A model generated the notes under the pieces. It was not told where the DNA came from. It searched no databases and worked only from the letters and a program-made list of their open reading frames with translations. A program made the position numbers and the translations under genes. DNA of 64,000 nucleotides from Nannochloropsis salina CCMP1776. Taxonomy: Eukaryota; Sar; Eustigmatophyceae; Eustigmatales; Monodopsidaceae. Location: NCBI GenBank assembly GCA_004565275.1, contig SDOX01000016.1, forward strand, positions 239,989 to 303,988, written 5' to 3'. Shown here one piece after another: positions 21,063-32,019 of the stretch (position 1 is the stretch's first letter; each line of letters opens with the position of its first letter).

Positions 21063-22517
21063 TCACCGCTCCGCTTCCCTAACTGCCTCCTCGCTCTCAA
21101 CCTCCCCTTCCAAACGTTGAATCGCCCAGGACAGATGCTCCTTCACCATCTCGTCGTTTTCCTCCTCCCACACCTCCCTCAACACCGCCAGCAATTCTTC
21201 CCCGTCCTCCCCTTCCTCCCCCTCTCTTCCTCCGCCTTCCCCACTGTTACCCGCCGCCACCGCCACATTCCGCAGCATTCTGGCCCTCCCAATCCGTGTG
21301 ATAGGTGACCCTGTAAACCATTTCATAAAACCCGCGTCAGACTTTAAGGCTCGTAACAAGTCCGCCAATACCGGGGTGCTGAGTTTCAGGGAGGACGCGG
21401 AAGGAGGGAGGAAAGGAGGGGTGGAGGGAGAAGACGGGGCCGAGGGACTGAAAAGTGTTTTGGGTTGGTTGTCCGGCCAAGACCACCGGTTCCAAGGGCA
21501 GACTTGCTGACAAATATCACAACCGTACACTAAATTCTTCATGGAGGGCCGCAACTCGATGGGGATACTCCCTTTGTTCTCGATCGTCAGGTACGAGATG
21601 CACCGCCTCGCATCGATAGAGTACCCATCTTTATGAATGGCTTGCGTGGGACAGGCGGAGATGCAGCGTCGGCATTTTCCGCATCCCCCCGACTTTTTTC
21701 GGGGAGTTTCGGGCGGTAGCGGCAGCGTTGTTAAGAGCTCAGCGAGAAACGTTCCGCTCCCAAGGTGCTCGTTGATCAACAACGTGTTCTTTCCCACAAA
21801 GCCTAAACCTGCACGCTCCCCCAGATCCCGTTCCATTAACGGGCCAGTGTCCACGTACCATCGCCCACGGCCCCCGTAACGAGTATGCATCCATTCAGCC
21901 AGCGCCTTCAGACGAGGGGTGATAATGTTGTGGTAGTCCTCGCCCCACGAGTAGCAACTGATGACCCCACGCTTCTTAGAGGCAGAGTGACCCGGGCGGA
22001 CGGGTGACGGGCCCAATGTAGTGGAGGAAGGCGCGGCGTGCATGGACGATGCCGGAGGAAAGCCTTTCTTGCCGGGCCAATACAGCGTCATTGTACAAAT
22101 GACGGCTTGCAATCCTGGTAAAATCAGATCCAAATCAGCGCGTCGAGCCAAACGGTCCTCCCGAGCCAAATAACCCATTTCTCCATGCTTTCCTTCCTCG
22201 ATCCAGGCTTTGTACTGCTCAAAGCGACTCGACGGCTCCGGCGTGGTCACTCGTGCACGGGCGAACCCCAAGCTTTCCGCATGCTTTTTGATCTCCTCCC
22301 GGACATCTGACCATCCACCTGGGAAAGTCGCGACCAGAGCTTCGTTCAGAGGACCTCCATCGCACTCCGGTTGTCTCCGTCTCCCTCGTCGGCGCGGGGG
22401 GGAGGTTGAGAGTTTTTCAGGAGAACTGGCAATGCTTGAGAAAATGAGACGGGATATTTTCCATGGTCCACGACCCGATGCGTACGTTTCCCTCACGCGA
22501 ACGAAGCGCCGACTCAT
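21063..22517 (-). CDS. queG: Epoxyqueuosine reductase QueG-like
   Basis: Intronless, 484 residues from the first ATG (MSRRFVRVRETY); a TTG eighteen bases upstream is not used. QueG performs the last step of queuosine synthesis in tRNA, reducing epoxyqueuosine to queuosine with cobalamin and two 4Fe-4S clusters. The diagnostic parts are present: the cobalamin-site region YVDTGPLMERDLGERAGLGF followed by VGKNTLLINEHLGSGTFLAE (the Asp of VDTGP is the proposed acid), the ferredoxin motif CGKCRRCISACPTQAI, the YLTIENKG motif, and the second cluster motif CDICQQVCPW. A C-terminal HEAT-like tail (ARMLRNVAVAAGN..., then WAIQRLEG) matches bacterial QueG. An N-terminal ~55-residue Arg/Ser-rich extension absent in bacteria may be an organelle presequence. 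An enzyme of this pathway in a eukaryotic nucleus suggests bacterial or organellar origin. Confidence 0.93.
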   Translation of the reverse strand: MSRRFVRVRETYASGRGPWKISRLIFSSIASSPEKLSTSPPRRRGRRRQPECDGGPLNEALVATFPGGWSDVREEIKKHAESLGFARARVTTPEPSSRFEQYKAWIEEGKHGEMGYLAREDRLARRADLDLILPGLQAVICTMTLYWPGKKGFPPASSMHAAPSSTTLGPSPVRPGHSASKKRGVISCYSWGEDYHNIITPRLKALAEWMHTRYGGRGRWYVDTGPLMERDLGERAGLGFVGKNTLLINEHLGSGTFLAELLTTLPLPPETPRKKSGGCGKCRRCISACPTQAIHKDGYSIDARRCISYLTIENKGSIPIELRPSMKNLVYGCDICQQVCPWNRWSWPDNQPKTLFSPSAPSSPSTPPFLPPSASSLKLSTPVLADLLRALKSDAGFMKWFTGSPITRIGRARMLRNVAVAAGNSGEGGGREGEEGEDGEELLAVLREVWEEENDEMVKEHLSWAIQRLEGEVESEEAVREAER

Positions 22518-23263
22518 TATGTGGCTGCCGCGCAAAGGGGAGTAAAATGTGACGCACTTTTAGGAGCTGCACAGCCGTTTCCTTTTCCTGACGAACACAA
22601 TCATAGGCCGGGTACCGGAAACGTGCAAACCGCCGTATCACTCCATTGTGATTAAACGCAGTCCTTCATTTGTAGGAGGAGGGGAGACATAATCAGTTAA
22701 CTCATGCATGGTGCGGGTAAACATTCAGGAACCTTCCGGGTATCGTAAATTTGCATATCGCGATACATGATTATTACCTTTTCTAATCTTTATGCTATAT
22801 AAAGTTTTGCATATCGCGATATGGGAATGTTAGCGGGAGAAGGTCAAAAGGAGTACCAGAACAACGTATCCATTTCAAACCACCACGACAAAATACACAC
22901 GGCATTAAAAAATTAGGAATTCAAGCGATGAATCCCAAGATCTGAATTCAGTCTGCTGAAAAATCAGAATTTAAATATTTATTAACCTTTACTTGCATGT
23001 TATACATTGCTCGACAACTCAGGTAGAGAATTCATATCGAGCAAATCGCGTCGATTTTGGGGACGTGTCAGTTTTCTCAGAACAAACACTTGTCAAGGGA
23101 TACACGAGGATCCGTGGCTCCAAAATGAAACTATACAGTTGGATACAAAATTGCTTTAGATTCCTCCCTAGAACTCCGGAGAGAATTAATCCGCCACAAT
23201 AACCCGGCTTACAGGAAGTCTCGACGGTGTTGTAATTCTTCCCAATCGCGGCTCGAGAATCAG
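22518..23263. promoter_or_regulatory. QueG upstream region with CATATCGCGATATG palindromes
   Basis: This AT-rich stretch lies between the QueG start and the 3' end of the glycosyltransferase-like gene. It has a perfect 14-bp palindrome CATATCGCGATATG at 22810-22823 and a near copy (TTGCATATCGCGATA) at 22751-22765, about 57 bp apart, with TGCTATATAAAG between them at 22793-22804. The arrangement looks like paired binding sites for a dimeric factor near a TATA box, some 240-300 bp upstream of QueG. That reading is inference. Confidence 0.45.
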
Positions 23264-24413
23264 TCAGTTGTGATACATGAGGAGCTGGTTTTTGCACACG
23301 GCAAAGCTCAAGCCCCGCTCCAAGGCGTTGACCACCATCCAATAGTCTGCATCGTGCACCTCCTTCGGCCCAGCATCGACAGGCAAAGAGCTCAAGAAAA
23401 GTCTCCTTCCGTGGTCCAATACCCCTACACGCATCAAAACAGCACCCAAATCCAAACCTCCGACTCCCAGGACCGGGGTCTGGGCTTGATTCCGGTGTGT
23501 AAACCCCACGATGGCCAGGTCAGCCGACTGCCGTACCGTCTCCCGCAAAAAGGAAGGGGCGTAACCGTTGTCCCCATTCGTAACCAGAACATGCGTACAG
23601 CTTCTGCAAGGCAGCACAAACGTCGCGAGAGCCTTGTCCGTGGCAGCATAGTACACGAAGTGGTCGAAATCGCAGTATCGGTGGACCTCATCCGCGTTGA
23701 ACTCTTGCACGTATCGTGTTCGGACTGCGTCGGTGCAGGTCAAGCGGCTATCTCTGAGTTTGACATCTTCGTAAAATGTGTCTGGAAGCTCCACCAGGTA
23801 GAGGTCATCAAAACCCACATTCATCTCTGCGCATGCAAAAATAAGAAAAAGTCTATTCATGAGCCGACATTGCCAGGGGAAAGATGTGCATTTGCGGATT
23901 AAAACACCCAAAATCATAAGGCTGAGACTTAACATGAAACGCTCAGTGGTAGCAGTCAAAGGGTGCATACAAACACTAGTAGCTCGCACCGTTACACAGT
24001 CGTTGATACGTTTGCAACGAAGCTGGTTCCGTTGGGACCAGCACAAAATCTGCCTTAAAACCGGCTTGTCCCTCGCTTTGCGCGCGCAACCCGTAAATTA
24101 AAGATCGCAACTGGAGTTGTTCCCGTGCGTGAGTCCGTATCACCACCCGCACATGCGCTGGCTCCCTTGGTTCTCCTGGGAAATTGGGGTCGCATGTAAA
24201 AGCTCTTGCGATGGGTGCACGTCTTACCAGCCCATAGAGTCTCGACCTACCTTCAATCACCCAAGGTATTGACATCTTCGCCTCCCGCCGTAAGCCTCGC
24301 GTTCCCAAAAGGTTCATATACGTTTCAGCAGGATTCCTCATAAATAACATGGGCGACATAATCAGGACCAACGCGACCGCCACGAAGGATAGGAAACCCC
24401 GCGGCGGCGGCAT
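23264..24413 (-). CDS. Type II membrane glycosyltransferase-like protein
   Basis: Two exons, 23990-24413 and 23264-23826, join in phase to 328 residues. The N-terminus is a short cytoplasmic tail followed by one hydrophobic anchor (FLSFVAVALVLIMSPMLF), the layout of Golgi glycosyltransferases. The lumenal part has RVVIRTHAREQLQLRSLI, then a chain of features of a GT-A-like fold: DDLYLVEL, DFDHFVYYAATDKAL, VLVTNGDNGYAPSFL (a DxD-like site), and LDLGAVLMRVGVL followed by VHDADYWMVVNALERG near the C-terminus. I do not recognise the exact CAZy family. It lies upstream of a carbohydrate esterase on the same strand and heads a run of polysaccharide-active genes, so a role in making or extending a secreted glycan is inferred. 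Confidence 0.68.
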
Positions 24414-25177
24414 GGAGTCACCGTCACGCTATCACATGTATGAAATGTATGTATTCGCAAGAATTTATGGATGTCGCTCGGCAATAAATAACATGTGACC
24501 CCTCGTTGGCTGTCTCGACCCAGGACCAGTAATGGCTACGCAAATGGCCAGGTGTCCGAGGGTGATACAGACCCGTGTCATGCATGAATGATAAAAATGA
24601 ACTGGATCTTAAGAGAGATATCTCAATTAGCACTGCCCTCGCCTCTTGTACTGATCGGGTTGATAATCGGGCAGCTAAAAGTTGCGCACCATCCGCATCA
24701 AAATAAATTCCGGGTAGATTTTTCGATTGATTTTACTCCTTATTCACCGAACTGAACATTCTTACTTGTGTAACCAATTAGAATCGCCGGCCAGGGCCGC
24801 TTATTTTGTGGCTCTTGGTCTGACCCGGCCGTTCGCTTTAAGTTCGGCAACCTCCTCCCCTTCATTGTTCCATTCCTCCCTAAAAGCTCCTTTATTTGTC
24901 ATACAACCCCTCAAAACCCCACTTACCTGTTCAAACCGATATCAGAAAACGTAAGACACGCGTGTGAGAGCCAAACATTGCCCATTTTATCAAAATGATA
25001 CATTTTGTGGGTCAGGTCTGATTGACAGAGGCGTGTCTAGCTTCTTAGCTTGTCTTTCCCCTGCTCTCCGCAGGACTGGCGCACTTAGCATTTTATCTGC
25101 ATGAAAAAGTTGCACTCAGCAACATAGTTTACTCGCCTCTTACATCAGTGCGTGTTGGAAAAGATTCAGTCAGTCTT
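24414..25177. other. Intergenic, AT-rich
   Basis: About 760 bp between two minus-strand genes, containing the glycosyltransferase-like promoter and the 3' flank of the esterase. Short frames only; nothing recognised. Confidence 0.45.
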
Positions 25178-26548
25178 TCATGTTTCCCTCACTTTGTTTG
25201 TCCTTCCTATCATTCCCAAGTCGATCAAATACTCCATACACTTTTGTGTCCATGGATGATTATTGATCAGTTTACCATCATAGGTCACCAAACTTCCGTC
25301 ACCCAAGCCTTGACCGTGCCGGCCGTGTTCAGAGATCATCACTTTATGCTCAACCTGCATTGAAATCGATAAGGCGCCAGGAAAAGAAAAAATAAATGAA
25401 ATACTTACATATCACAGCCCTCCCTTTTGCTCTTTAGATACCTTTGCCTTCTCAAGTGCATCGACCATTCGATAGGTATTTTCCACGCTGACAACCGCGT
25501 CGTCTTTGGTGTGGAACATGAATACTGGCGGGAACAGATGATTCACGTGCTTCTCGAGAGAAAAATACTCCACAAATCTTTGGCGTTTTTGCGAGGTCAG
25601 GTTGTGCCCGAAAAGGTTGGTCTTTGAGGGGTCGTGAGTCAGGCCGTCCTCCATGGAAATGACGGGATATACAAGGACACCAAAATCAGGGCGACTTCTG
25701 TGGGGGGGATTCGTTGTTGAGCGCTGGATAACTTTTAAGATCGCCCCATGGGTCCTACCTCTGTTGCTCAATAGTATTTGTTGCGTGCGCGTTCCCTTCG
25801 TCGTTATACGCCATCAGTGTTGCCATCAAGTGTCCGCCGGCAGAACTGCCTATCACTCCGATCTATTGTTGGCAAAGCGGGGGATCAGGAAAAACGCCTT
25901 CCGCTCTCGAAAGCATGGGGACACGAGGTGATTACCTTGTGGGTATCACGAGCGGAAACTGGCAGCTGACTTCGGACGACACGCAGGGCGCGACGAGCGT
26001 CGTCTTCGGGCACTGGGGCGTGAAAACTAGATGCATATCGAAGGAGACAATAATGTTAAGAAGCAGATTTAGGAGTTATAAAATGCTGAGTTTTTTGACG
26101 TACCCCGAGCTGGCACACCCGTACTGTAGAACATAAGATGCCACGCCTTGCGCACATAGCCACTTGGCATATGGTGTCCCCTCAACGTCTCTCGCTGTGT
26201 CCCAATATGCTCCACCCGGAGCAATCACGGCTGATGCCCCACAAGACTGGTTTGCTGGCGGTCGAAGAAAAGGCAACCTATTAATAACGCGGTACTTTCA
26301 AAACAGAATGCTTGCATGCCTACCTTGAGGAACGTACGCTGGAAGCGCGTTTGAGGGCTTTGAACTTTTGTGCCATTATGTGGCCATAACGGTATAATGT
26401 ATGGGTCGTAGCACGCGCCTTGCCCATCATGAGAAGAGCGGTCATTTCGAAAGTTGGTGTGTCGTCCTTGACTCTCTTGGAAGGCGGCTATCAATGCAAA
26501 TGCCACCAATGTCGCCACAGAAAATGCTACAGATATAAACAAACCCTG
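25178..26548 (-). CDS. Secreted alpha/beta-hydrolase, carbohydrate (acetyl) esterase-like
   Basis: Six exons in minus order: about 26548-26324, one starting near 26251, one with VPEDDARRALRVVRSQLPVS (about 26013-25936), 25863-25761 region, 25700-25436 region, and about 25360-25178. The N-terminal exon has a hydrophobic signal or anchor (VATLVAFALIAAF), but no ATG in frame, so a first exon is missing. The core shows the BD-FAE/acetyl-xylan-esterase pattern: AVIAPGGAYWDTAR (oxyanion block), IGVIGSSAGGHLMATLMAY (GxSxG-type nucleophile elbow), FGVLVYPVISMEDG, PPVFMFHTKDDAVVSVENT (acid Asp) and EHGRHGQGL (catalytic His). Such enzymes remove acetyl or feruloyl groups from wall polysaccharides. Its 5' exon has a degraded copy at 29698-29790. 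Functional assignment beyond esterase is inference. Confidence 0.8.
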
Positions 26549-27336
26549 CTTTGACCGTCTAGAATTTTATTTATCCAAAAAAGGATGGTTCAAAGTTGTA
26601 GAATTGTGATGCAGGAAATCCAAAGGAAACGTTACTTCTCCTTGCTCCTTCATTCCAATGCTTCTATCAACCACCTACCGCAAGCCTTCAGCAGCGATGT
26701 CCATATCTTGAATTTGTTGGCTGTATACATTCTAGTCGCAGTAGTTGAGATGCCAAAGGGACGAGTCGCAAAAGGCTAAGTTAATACCTCAGCACGACGG
26801 CGGAACGTTAAATATAGAAAAATCTGGTTGTTATTTTCAATAAAAGTAGGAAGACGGCGAAGGCTTTTTAACGGCAATGGCGAACGGCAGCTAGCGCTTT
26901 AACGGCGCCTGTCTCTGCCGAAGCCTCATCTTTGTGGGAGGTCAAAGAATTAAGACGAAGGTCAAAAGGAGCATTTCCGAGCACCACTTCTCTTTCACTG
27001 CCAAAATCACTTTGGAGACATCGAATTATTTTCAGTTTTGTGTATCGTGTGCTTAGCCCGCTTCGATTTTTTGGCTCGTTCGTGGAGGCAGGCGATGAAA
27101 CAAGGTGACTTAACTCGGCGCAGGTAACGGTTCTCGGGTTTTTTGTGCTGAGGTTTTTCATACATAGTAAAGGTATTGTCAGTACGATCCACATCCTGCC
27201 AAGTCCTCATCAACATTGTGTTGTATGTGAAGTTGCATGGTTGAAGCCATCCGAAGCAATGCTTGTGTGTCATAAGCGCCGTCGTCACCTAAAGAAGTTA
27301 TTTGACCGTTTCTTCATCCCACAGGGCAACAGTGCC
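26549..27336. promoter_or_regulatory. Divergent upstream region esterase / PC-esterase copy 1
   Basis: About 790 bp separates the 5' end of the esterase and the ATG of PC-esterase copy 1. Parts of it recur in the duplicate: 26860-26910 resembles 29875-29925 and about 26915-27000 resembles 33440-33530. It therefore belongs to the tandemly duplicated unit and probably holds promoters for both genes. Confidence 0.6.
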
Positions 27337-29201
27337 ATGAAAAGAAGCAGGGAAAGTATAATGTGCGCCAGTCAAGAGGATCCACTAGTCATGCGCTCGA
27401 CCTGGAGCATAACATTGTTTCGATCTGTCAACTGCTGTGTCGTGCTGTTTGCTGGTTTCATTCTTGCTGCGTTGAGTAACATCGACAACATTCGAGGGTC
27501 CCGCTCGTGGTACACAACTACTCTTTCCGACATAAGAGCGCCTATGGTTCCAGTGGCTCCAATCCTCTTGACTGATCGGGAGGCATTCAAGTCGGAGGAG
27601 CTCCACTTTTCGTGGAAAGTCGACAATCAACTTGAAATTGCAGCCACTACAGAAGGGAATGGGGCGAGAAACGTAACGGGCCCTGGAGCAGGTGTAGCCG
27701 CTTGCACACTGGTCGTTGACGGGTATGACATGCAATCATTTGAAGATCGGACAGCAGCGCTTTCCTGCTTGCGTAACAAGAGCATTGTTATGGTGGGGGA
27801 CAGTCTGACCAGGTGAGGTTCCATCGTGCTCGAAATTGTAATTGCCATTCCTTTCCCGCCGGTAGGGGTACTGGGTACGATGTACTTAATTCCTTTTGAC
27901 AAAACATTTTGTCAGATATCAATACGTAAATCTTGTCAACTTCTTGGAAAATGGCGTATGGGGTGGACCGGACCCGCAGCTGGAGAACGAGTGTCAGTGG
28001 AAGGGGTACCAGCGATTCTACCAGGTAACCTCGGCGGGCTATGTGTTGAAAGGACTTGCACATCCCATGCGATGCGACGGGAAGTGGTGAAAACAGCGCG
28101 TTGTTTTTCAAGCCAGAATGTCTGTGGCTCACTCTATCACAGGGCACCAACGCACGCTTTAATGGAAGGGAGACCTGTGATTGTTACCGTGAGGAACCTG
28201 CGGATCGCCGAGGCAACATCGAAAATCGATACTACTACAACGAAGTACTGGATGTCTGGGTCACTTTCTTTCTATGGTTCAACCCCGCATGTGGGCATCA
28301 GGGTCACAACCTTACCTGGCTGAACGTCTCCGTGCCTCCGCCTCGGCTAGATCGGGCTCCGAAACGTTATGGCCAGACACCCGACGTGGATGAATGGAGG
28401 AACTTGTATCGGGAAGGGCGGCATTTCCAAGAGAAGACGTCGGTGCGGTCTGATGCTTCGGCCATGCCCCTGACTTCCACGCTGCATCTTCTTGAAGAAA
28501 AAGAGGCTTCTTCGATCCCATCTCGGCAAAGAGGCTGCGAGCCAGGGGCCTGTAACCAAGATCCGCATTGGGTGCACGACGTGTACGGGCTTTTCACCGA
28601 TGTCGTACCGCTCCTCAACCCCGACGTCCTCGTCTTTAACAGCGGGCACTGGGGCCGCCTGCCCGGGGCGTACGACCTGGAGCGACTGGCTCAGTCCGCG
28701 ATAGAAGCAGTCCGAGTATCGAATGGTCGGGTCGTGTACAAGACAACGACATGGCCGAGGTGCGTGTGGATGACGGAAAGCGGTTCAAGGGTGGCGAGGT
28801 CGGGCGTGCTGGCTGCCTAGGTCCTCTGTCGCAGATTGCGCGAAGGCTCAGGACGGGCGTCCGCAAGGCGATGTCATATGTATTACTTGAGTCCTTACAA
28901 CCCCACCACAGTAGTGTTTTCAATCCTTCCTCTCATTTGTACCGAAATGTTGTGAATATCGTATTTCAAACCATGCAGGATTAATGACCCCTTCGCTCCT
29001 GAAGACGATTTGAAGGATTTCTTTCAACGCCAAGGTATCAGCATTCTGGATGCAGGGGCTATCACATATCCTGTCGCAGCCCTCGACAACCAACTGGTGA
29101 GCACACAAAGCACACATTTGTTCTGGGATGGGCTTCACTTTTATGCACCCGTATATGCAGGGCTGAACAAAGTACTTCTGAACTACCTTTGTCCGTCCTG
29201 A
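27337..29201 (+). CDS. Type II membrane SGNH / PC-esterase-like protein, copy 1
   Basis: Exons 27337-27812, 27916-28024, 28143-28759 and 28979-29201 join in phase to 474 residues. After a short basic tail there is one transmembrane anchor (VNCCVVLFAGFILAALS), then a lumenal domain. It has the block-I motif VMVGDSLTR at the end of exon 1, continuing YQYVNLVNFLENGVWGGP, a central CGHQGHNLTWLNV segment, PDVLVFNSGHWGR, and the C-terminal catalytic DGLHFYAPVY (D-x-x-H). Plants' trichome-birefringence-like and the CASD1 families share GDS and DxxH and transfer or remove O-acyl groups on polysaccharides in the Golgi. Its nearest relative is copy 2 at 33829. The start was chosen as the Met shared by both copies; the frame is open further upstream without a shared Met. 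Confidence 0.85.
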
Positions 29202-29930
29202 AGACACGCGAAAAGTACAGCGTTTGCGGCAACTTGCATAAGTAAACAAAATCATCTAAAAGTAAAGAGCAAGTGGCATTGATAAGCCACGAGGCATATC
29301 ACATGTTTCCTTCCGTGCTGTACGTCATATTTGTTCGGCTTTACGATCCGCCTTTCCCGCTGGAGAAATCCATGATCAAGTGTTCGAAACGTGGATATGA
29401 CGGCGGGGGCAGGGGGAAAGGTTCCTTTCAGAAGTGCTCTGCATGATTCATTTTCGGGTTGACCAGAATTTCTGGCCATCATTAGGAATGTCATATGTCC
29501 GTCGTGCTTGGACGCACTGTCATTTTTGGGAAAAGGTGTCAGCGCTTGAAGCGAAAGCAGCAACAGACGGCGCCAACGTGATACTATGCCCTATGCATGT
29601 GAGCATTTTTTACGCGGCATGAGTAGCGTTCGACAACGGAACATTGACAATGTTGACAACATAAGAATGAAATGACTTTTATTGCCTTAAGACACTGTGT
29701 CGTCCTTGGCTCTCTTGGAAGGCGGCAATCAAGCATTCGCCACCACTGTTGCCACAGAAAATGCTACAGATGTGAAGATTCCTTTCACCGTACACAAAAA
29801 AAGTTGCTAGAGGGTTGATTTCTCTTCTCACAAAAGTTCGCTGGCAAACAGCAATGTAACAAGGGGAAAAAAAGCGGCGAAAACCTTCGACGGCGATGGC
29901 GAGCGGCAGCAAGCGGGGTCACCTCTACAT
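29202..29930. other. 3' flank of copy 1, then duplicated 5' part of the esterase gene
   Basis: 29202-29640 is the 3' flank of PC-esterase copy 1 and is repeated with few changes after copy 2 (35690-36110). From about 29698 the sequence switches to a second copy of the esterase first exon and its upstream region, which is then cut by the transposon at 29931. No intact gene is present. Confidence 0.7.
29698..29790 (-). pseudogene. Degraded 5' exon copy of the alpha/beta-hydrolase esterase
   Basis: On the minus strand this stretch reads a hydrophobic VAFSVATVVAN-like start followed by LIAAFQESQGRHS in a shifted frame, matching the LIAAFQESQGRHT signal-peptide exon of the gene at 25178-26548. 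The nucleotide match with 26457-26530 is close (for example GTCGTCCTTG-CTCTCTTGGAAGG and CCACAGAAAATGCTACAGAT), but frame is lost by short deletions and no downstream esterase exons follow. It marks the left junction of a tandem duplication. Confidence 0.75.
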
Positions 29931-30405
29931 TCGCCCCACACATCCGGGTCGCCTAATGTTGACATCCTCCGTCTTGGACGTTTGACAGCCGAAGTTGCCA
30001 CCTTCGTGAATGTGTTTACATTGTGCTTTGCCTCGCAGTCGCAGAAGTTGCTTTTATATTGTGTTTTCCTTGCTTGATACTGATATCCTCTCATTCTCGC
30101 ACCGATCTTGTATCTTGAACCTTCAAGTGACGGCGCATAAAGGTGCGAAGCCTTTTCCGCGCATACCATCTTGATGCGATCTTGAGCTACGACTGTGCGC
30201 GTTTGAAACTTTTTGATGGCAACCACGATGGCCGATGCTGGCATTAATTTGTAGGTCATTATCTTCCCTTCCACGTAACAAGTGCAATGTAATATACCGA
30301 AAATGACATCGTAACTGCATTTAGCAGCAGCACGACTGCCGCGATTGCGACACTGCGCATCGGGATCGAGAAGGTGACGGAGACGACGGTGAAGGTGCCC
30401 ATGCC
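29931..30405 (+). repeat. Left terminal inverted repeat of the transposon
   Basis: It matches the reverse complement of 32945-33401. The outer ~60 bp and the block from 30170 to 30360 are nearly identical; the inner end diverges past about 30365. Confidence 0.85.
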
Positions 30406-30637
30406 GCCAACACGTATTTGCCAAGACGTGTCTGCCCTGGGTGAGCAAAGAGGCTACAAAATTACCTTTTTGTGCTGATGTGTTCGGGACTTGCGCAGAC
30501 ATGTGGCTTCCGTAACGGTGAGTGGAGGGAGGGAGGGAGGGAGCGATAACGTGATAGGAGAAGGCTGAGGGAGCGTCCCCGCCAGCCCTGCGTCTTCGTG
30601 CTGAAGAATGACTCACGCTCTCTATGTCATACCATGC

Positions 30638-31645
30638 AGACATATACAGAAACCAGTGGGCGGAGGCTCTTGACCCCTTCCAGCGGGGCCAGGCCCTTAT
30701 CCGGCGGGTAGCGGAGATAGTCCAGGCGCTGGGCGTGGGGGAGTACCTCACCGTCATAGATAAGGGCGACAGTGCAACGCATCTTTACGTCGTGCAGTAC
30801 GTGTATCTGCTGGTGAGTTGAGACAGGACTGGGATTGCGTGTGCGTCCTCCCCCTCGCCCTGTACAGCCTGACGAGTCGACCCTCTCTTCAAAAAATTCA
30901 TCCACCAGGTGCCCGAGACAGCCCCCTTCAAGGGGAAATTCCATCTACAGGAAGCGCTATGGAGGATGTGGAGGCGCCGTGGGTGTCGCCCGTCGAAGTC
31001 AAGAATCCCAACGAGGTCACGCCCTTCCCCCGCGATAGGAGGCGGCTTTACCTAGTGAAGAGGGGAGACCTCGACGACAGGCGCGACGCCTTACTTGGAA
31101 CCATGGTCTCGCTCTCGGAGCTGCCGGAACCCTGGCGGCAGATGGCGGACAGCGCTCTTCAAGACCTGGTGGGGGAGGCGGTCAAGAAGCTGCTGACGGA
31201 CAAGGTGCTGGTCCTGCCGGAGGGGAAGGGCCGAGGGGACGTTGTCGTGACAATCAAGCACGACAAGACACGCGTGCCACTGCGGCCGATAGAATCATGG
31301 TACGTTAACAATCCCACTTCGGATAGGGAAGTGCGTGTTGATGGCTATGGAGAAAGACCGGCCGCTCGTGCCTTTTCTCACCATCGTCCCTCCCACCCCA
31401 CCCAGGTCGACTCTCCCCCGCGTGAAATGGAAATTTCACATGGAGTTTCATCTTTTATACCCGGGCCTCCACCGGGCGCTTGAGGAGGGTCACGTCTTCC
31501 CTCAGAAGGGCGTGGCGGCAGCAGATGCCTCCCTGAGTCTGGCGTTGCAGAGGGCGTTGGACGACATCATGGTGGCCATCTTCACTAACCACACCAATGG
31601 CCGCCGGGTGATCGCGTGCGAGCTCTCCGGCGTTGGCCAAAAGTG
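30638..31645 (+). pseudogene. Transposon-encoded protein pieces, left part
   Basis: An exon-like block begins after an AG at about 30638 (IYRNQWAEALDPFQRGQALI, then GVGEYLTVIDKGDSATHLYV) and is preceded by a GTGAG donor-like site plus a GGGA microsatellite at 30514-30545, so the gene appears to have had introns. Downstream, other frames carry AMEDVEAPWVSPVEVKNPNE, RRRLYLVKRGDLDDRRDALL and finally KWKFHMEFHLLYPGL ending GVGQK at 31645. The pieces change frame and cannot be joined confidently. None of them shows a domain I can name; they are assigned to the element by position. Confidence 0.45.
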
Positions 31646-31960
31646 AAGCCCTCGGGTCGTTGCACCGGAGGATCACACCATCCACGGCAGGCGGGGAAAG
31701 AAGAAGAGCCGACACTACCGGCCAACGTCGTGCCCCTCCGCCATAGACATGACGATAGTACGGACCACCACCGCCGCCGCCAAGGACAACACTACGATCA
31801 CTTAGACTGGCGGAGACAGAGCCAAAGTCCCTCAAGGTGGTCTTCTCCCGACTCCACAACCACAGCTGCGTCGACCTGGACCTGCGACGCGTGCACGAGC
31901 GAGTACAGCAGGCAGGCGAGACACTATTCAGTGACGGGATGTTCAACGTCACGAACCACC
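31455..31960 (+). repeat. Left arm of the internal inverted duplication (with deletion)
   Basis: 31455-31893 is the inverted counterpart of about 32525-32950, and 31893-31960 is the inverted counterpart of about 32040-32118. The ~400 bp present in the right arm between these two blocks is missing here; the junction falls in a repeated GTGCACGAGCGAG motif, which suggests deletion between short direct repeats. Confidence 0.75.
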
Positions 31961-32019
31961 CGAAAGTAAGGCTCGTGTGGCTGATGTGCGGTACACCACT
32001 CGGGGGCATGCCCCTCGGC

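Noticed and set aside
20945-21081. Extra in-phase exon for the TMEM128-like gene
   Set aside because: It would overlap the coding end of QueG and its residues are not membrane-like.
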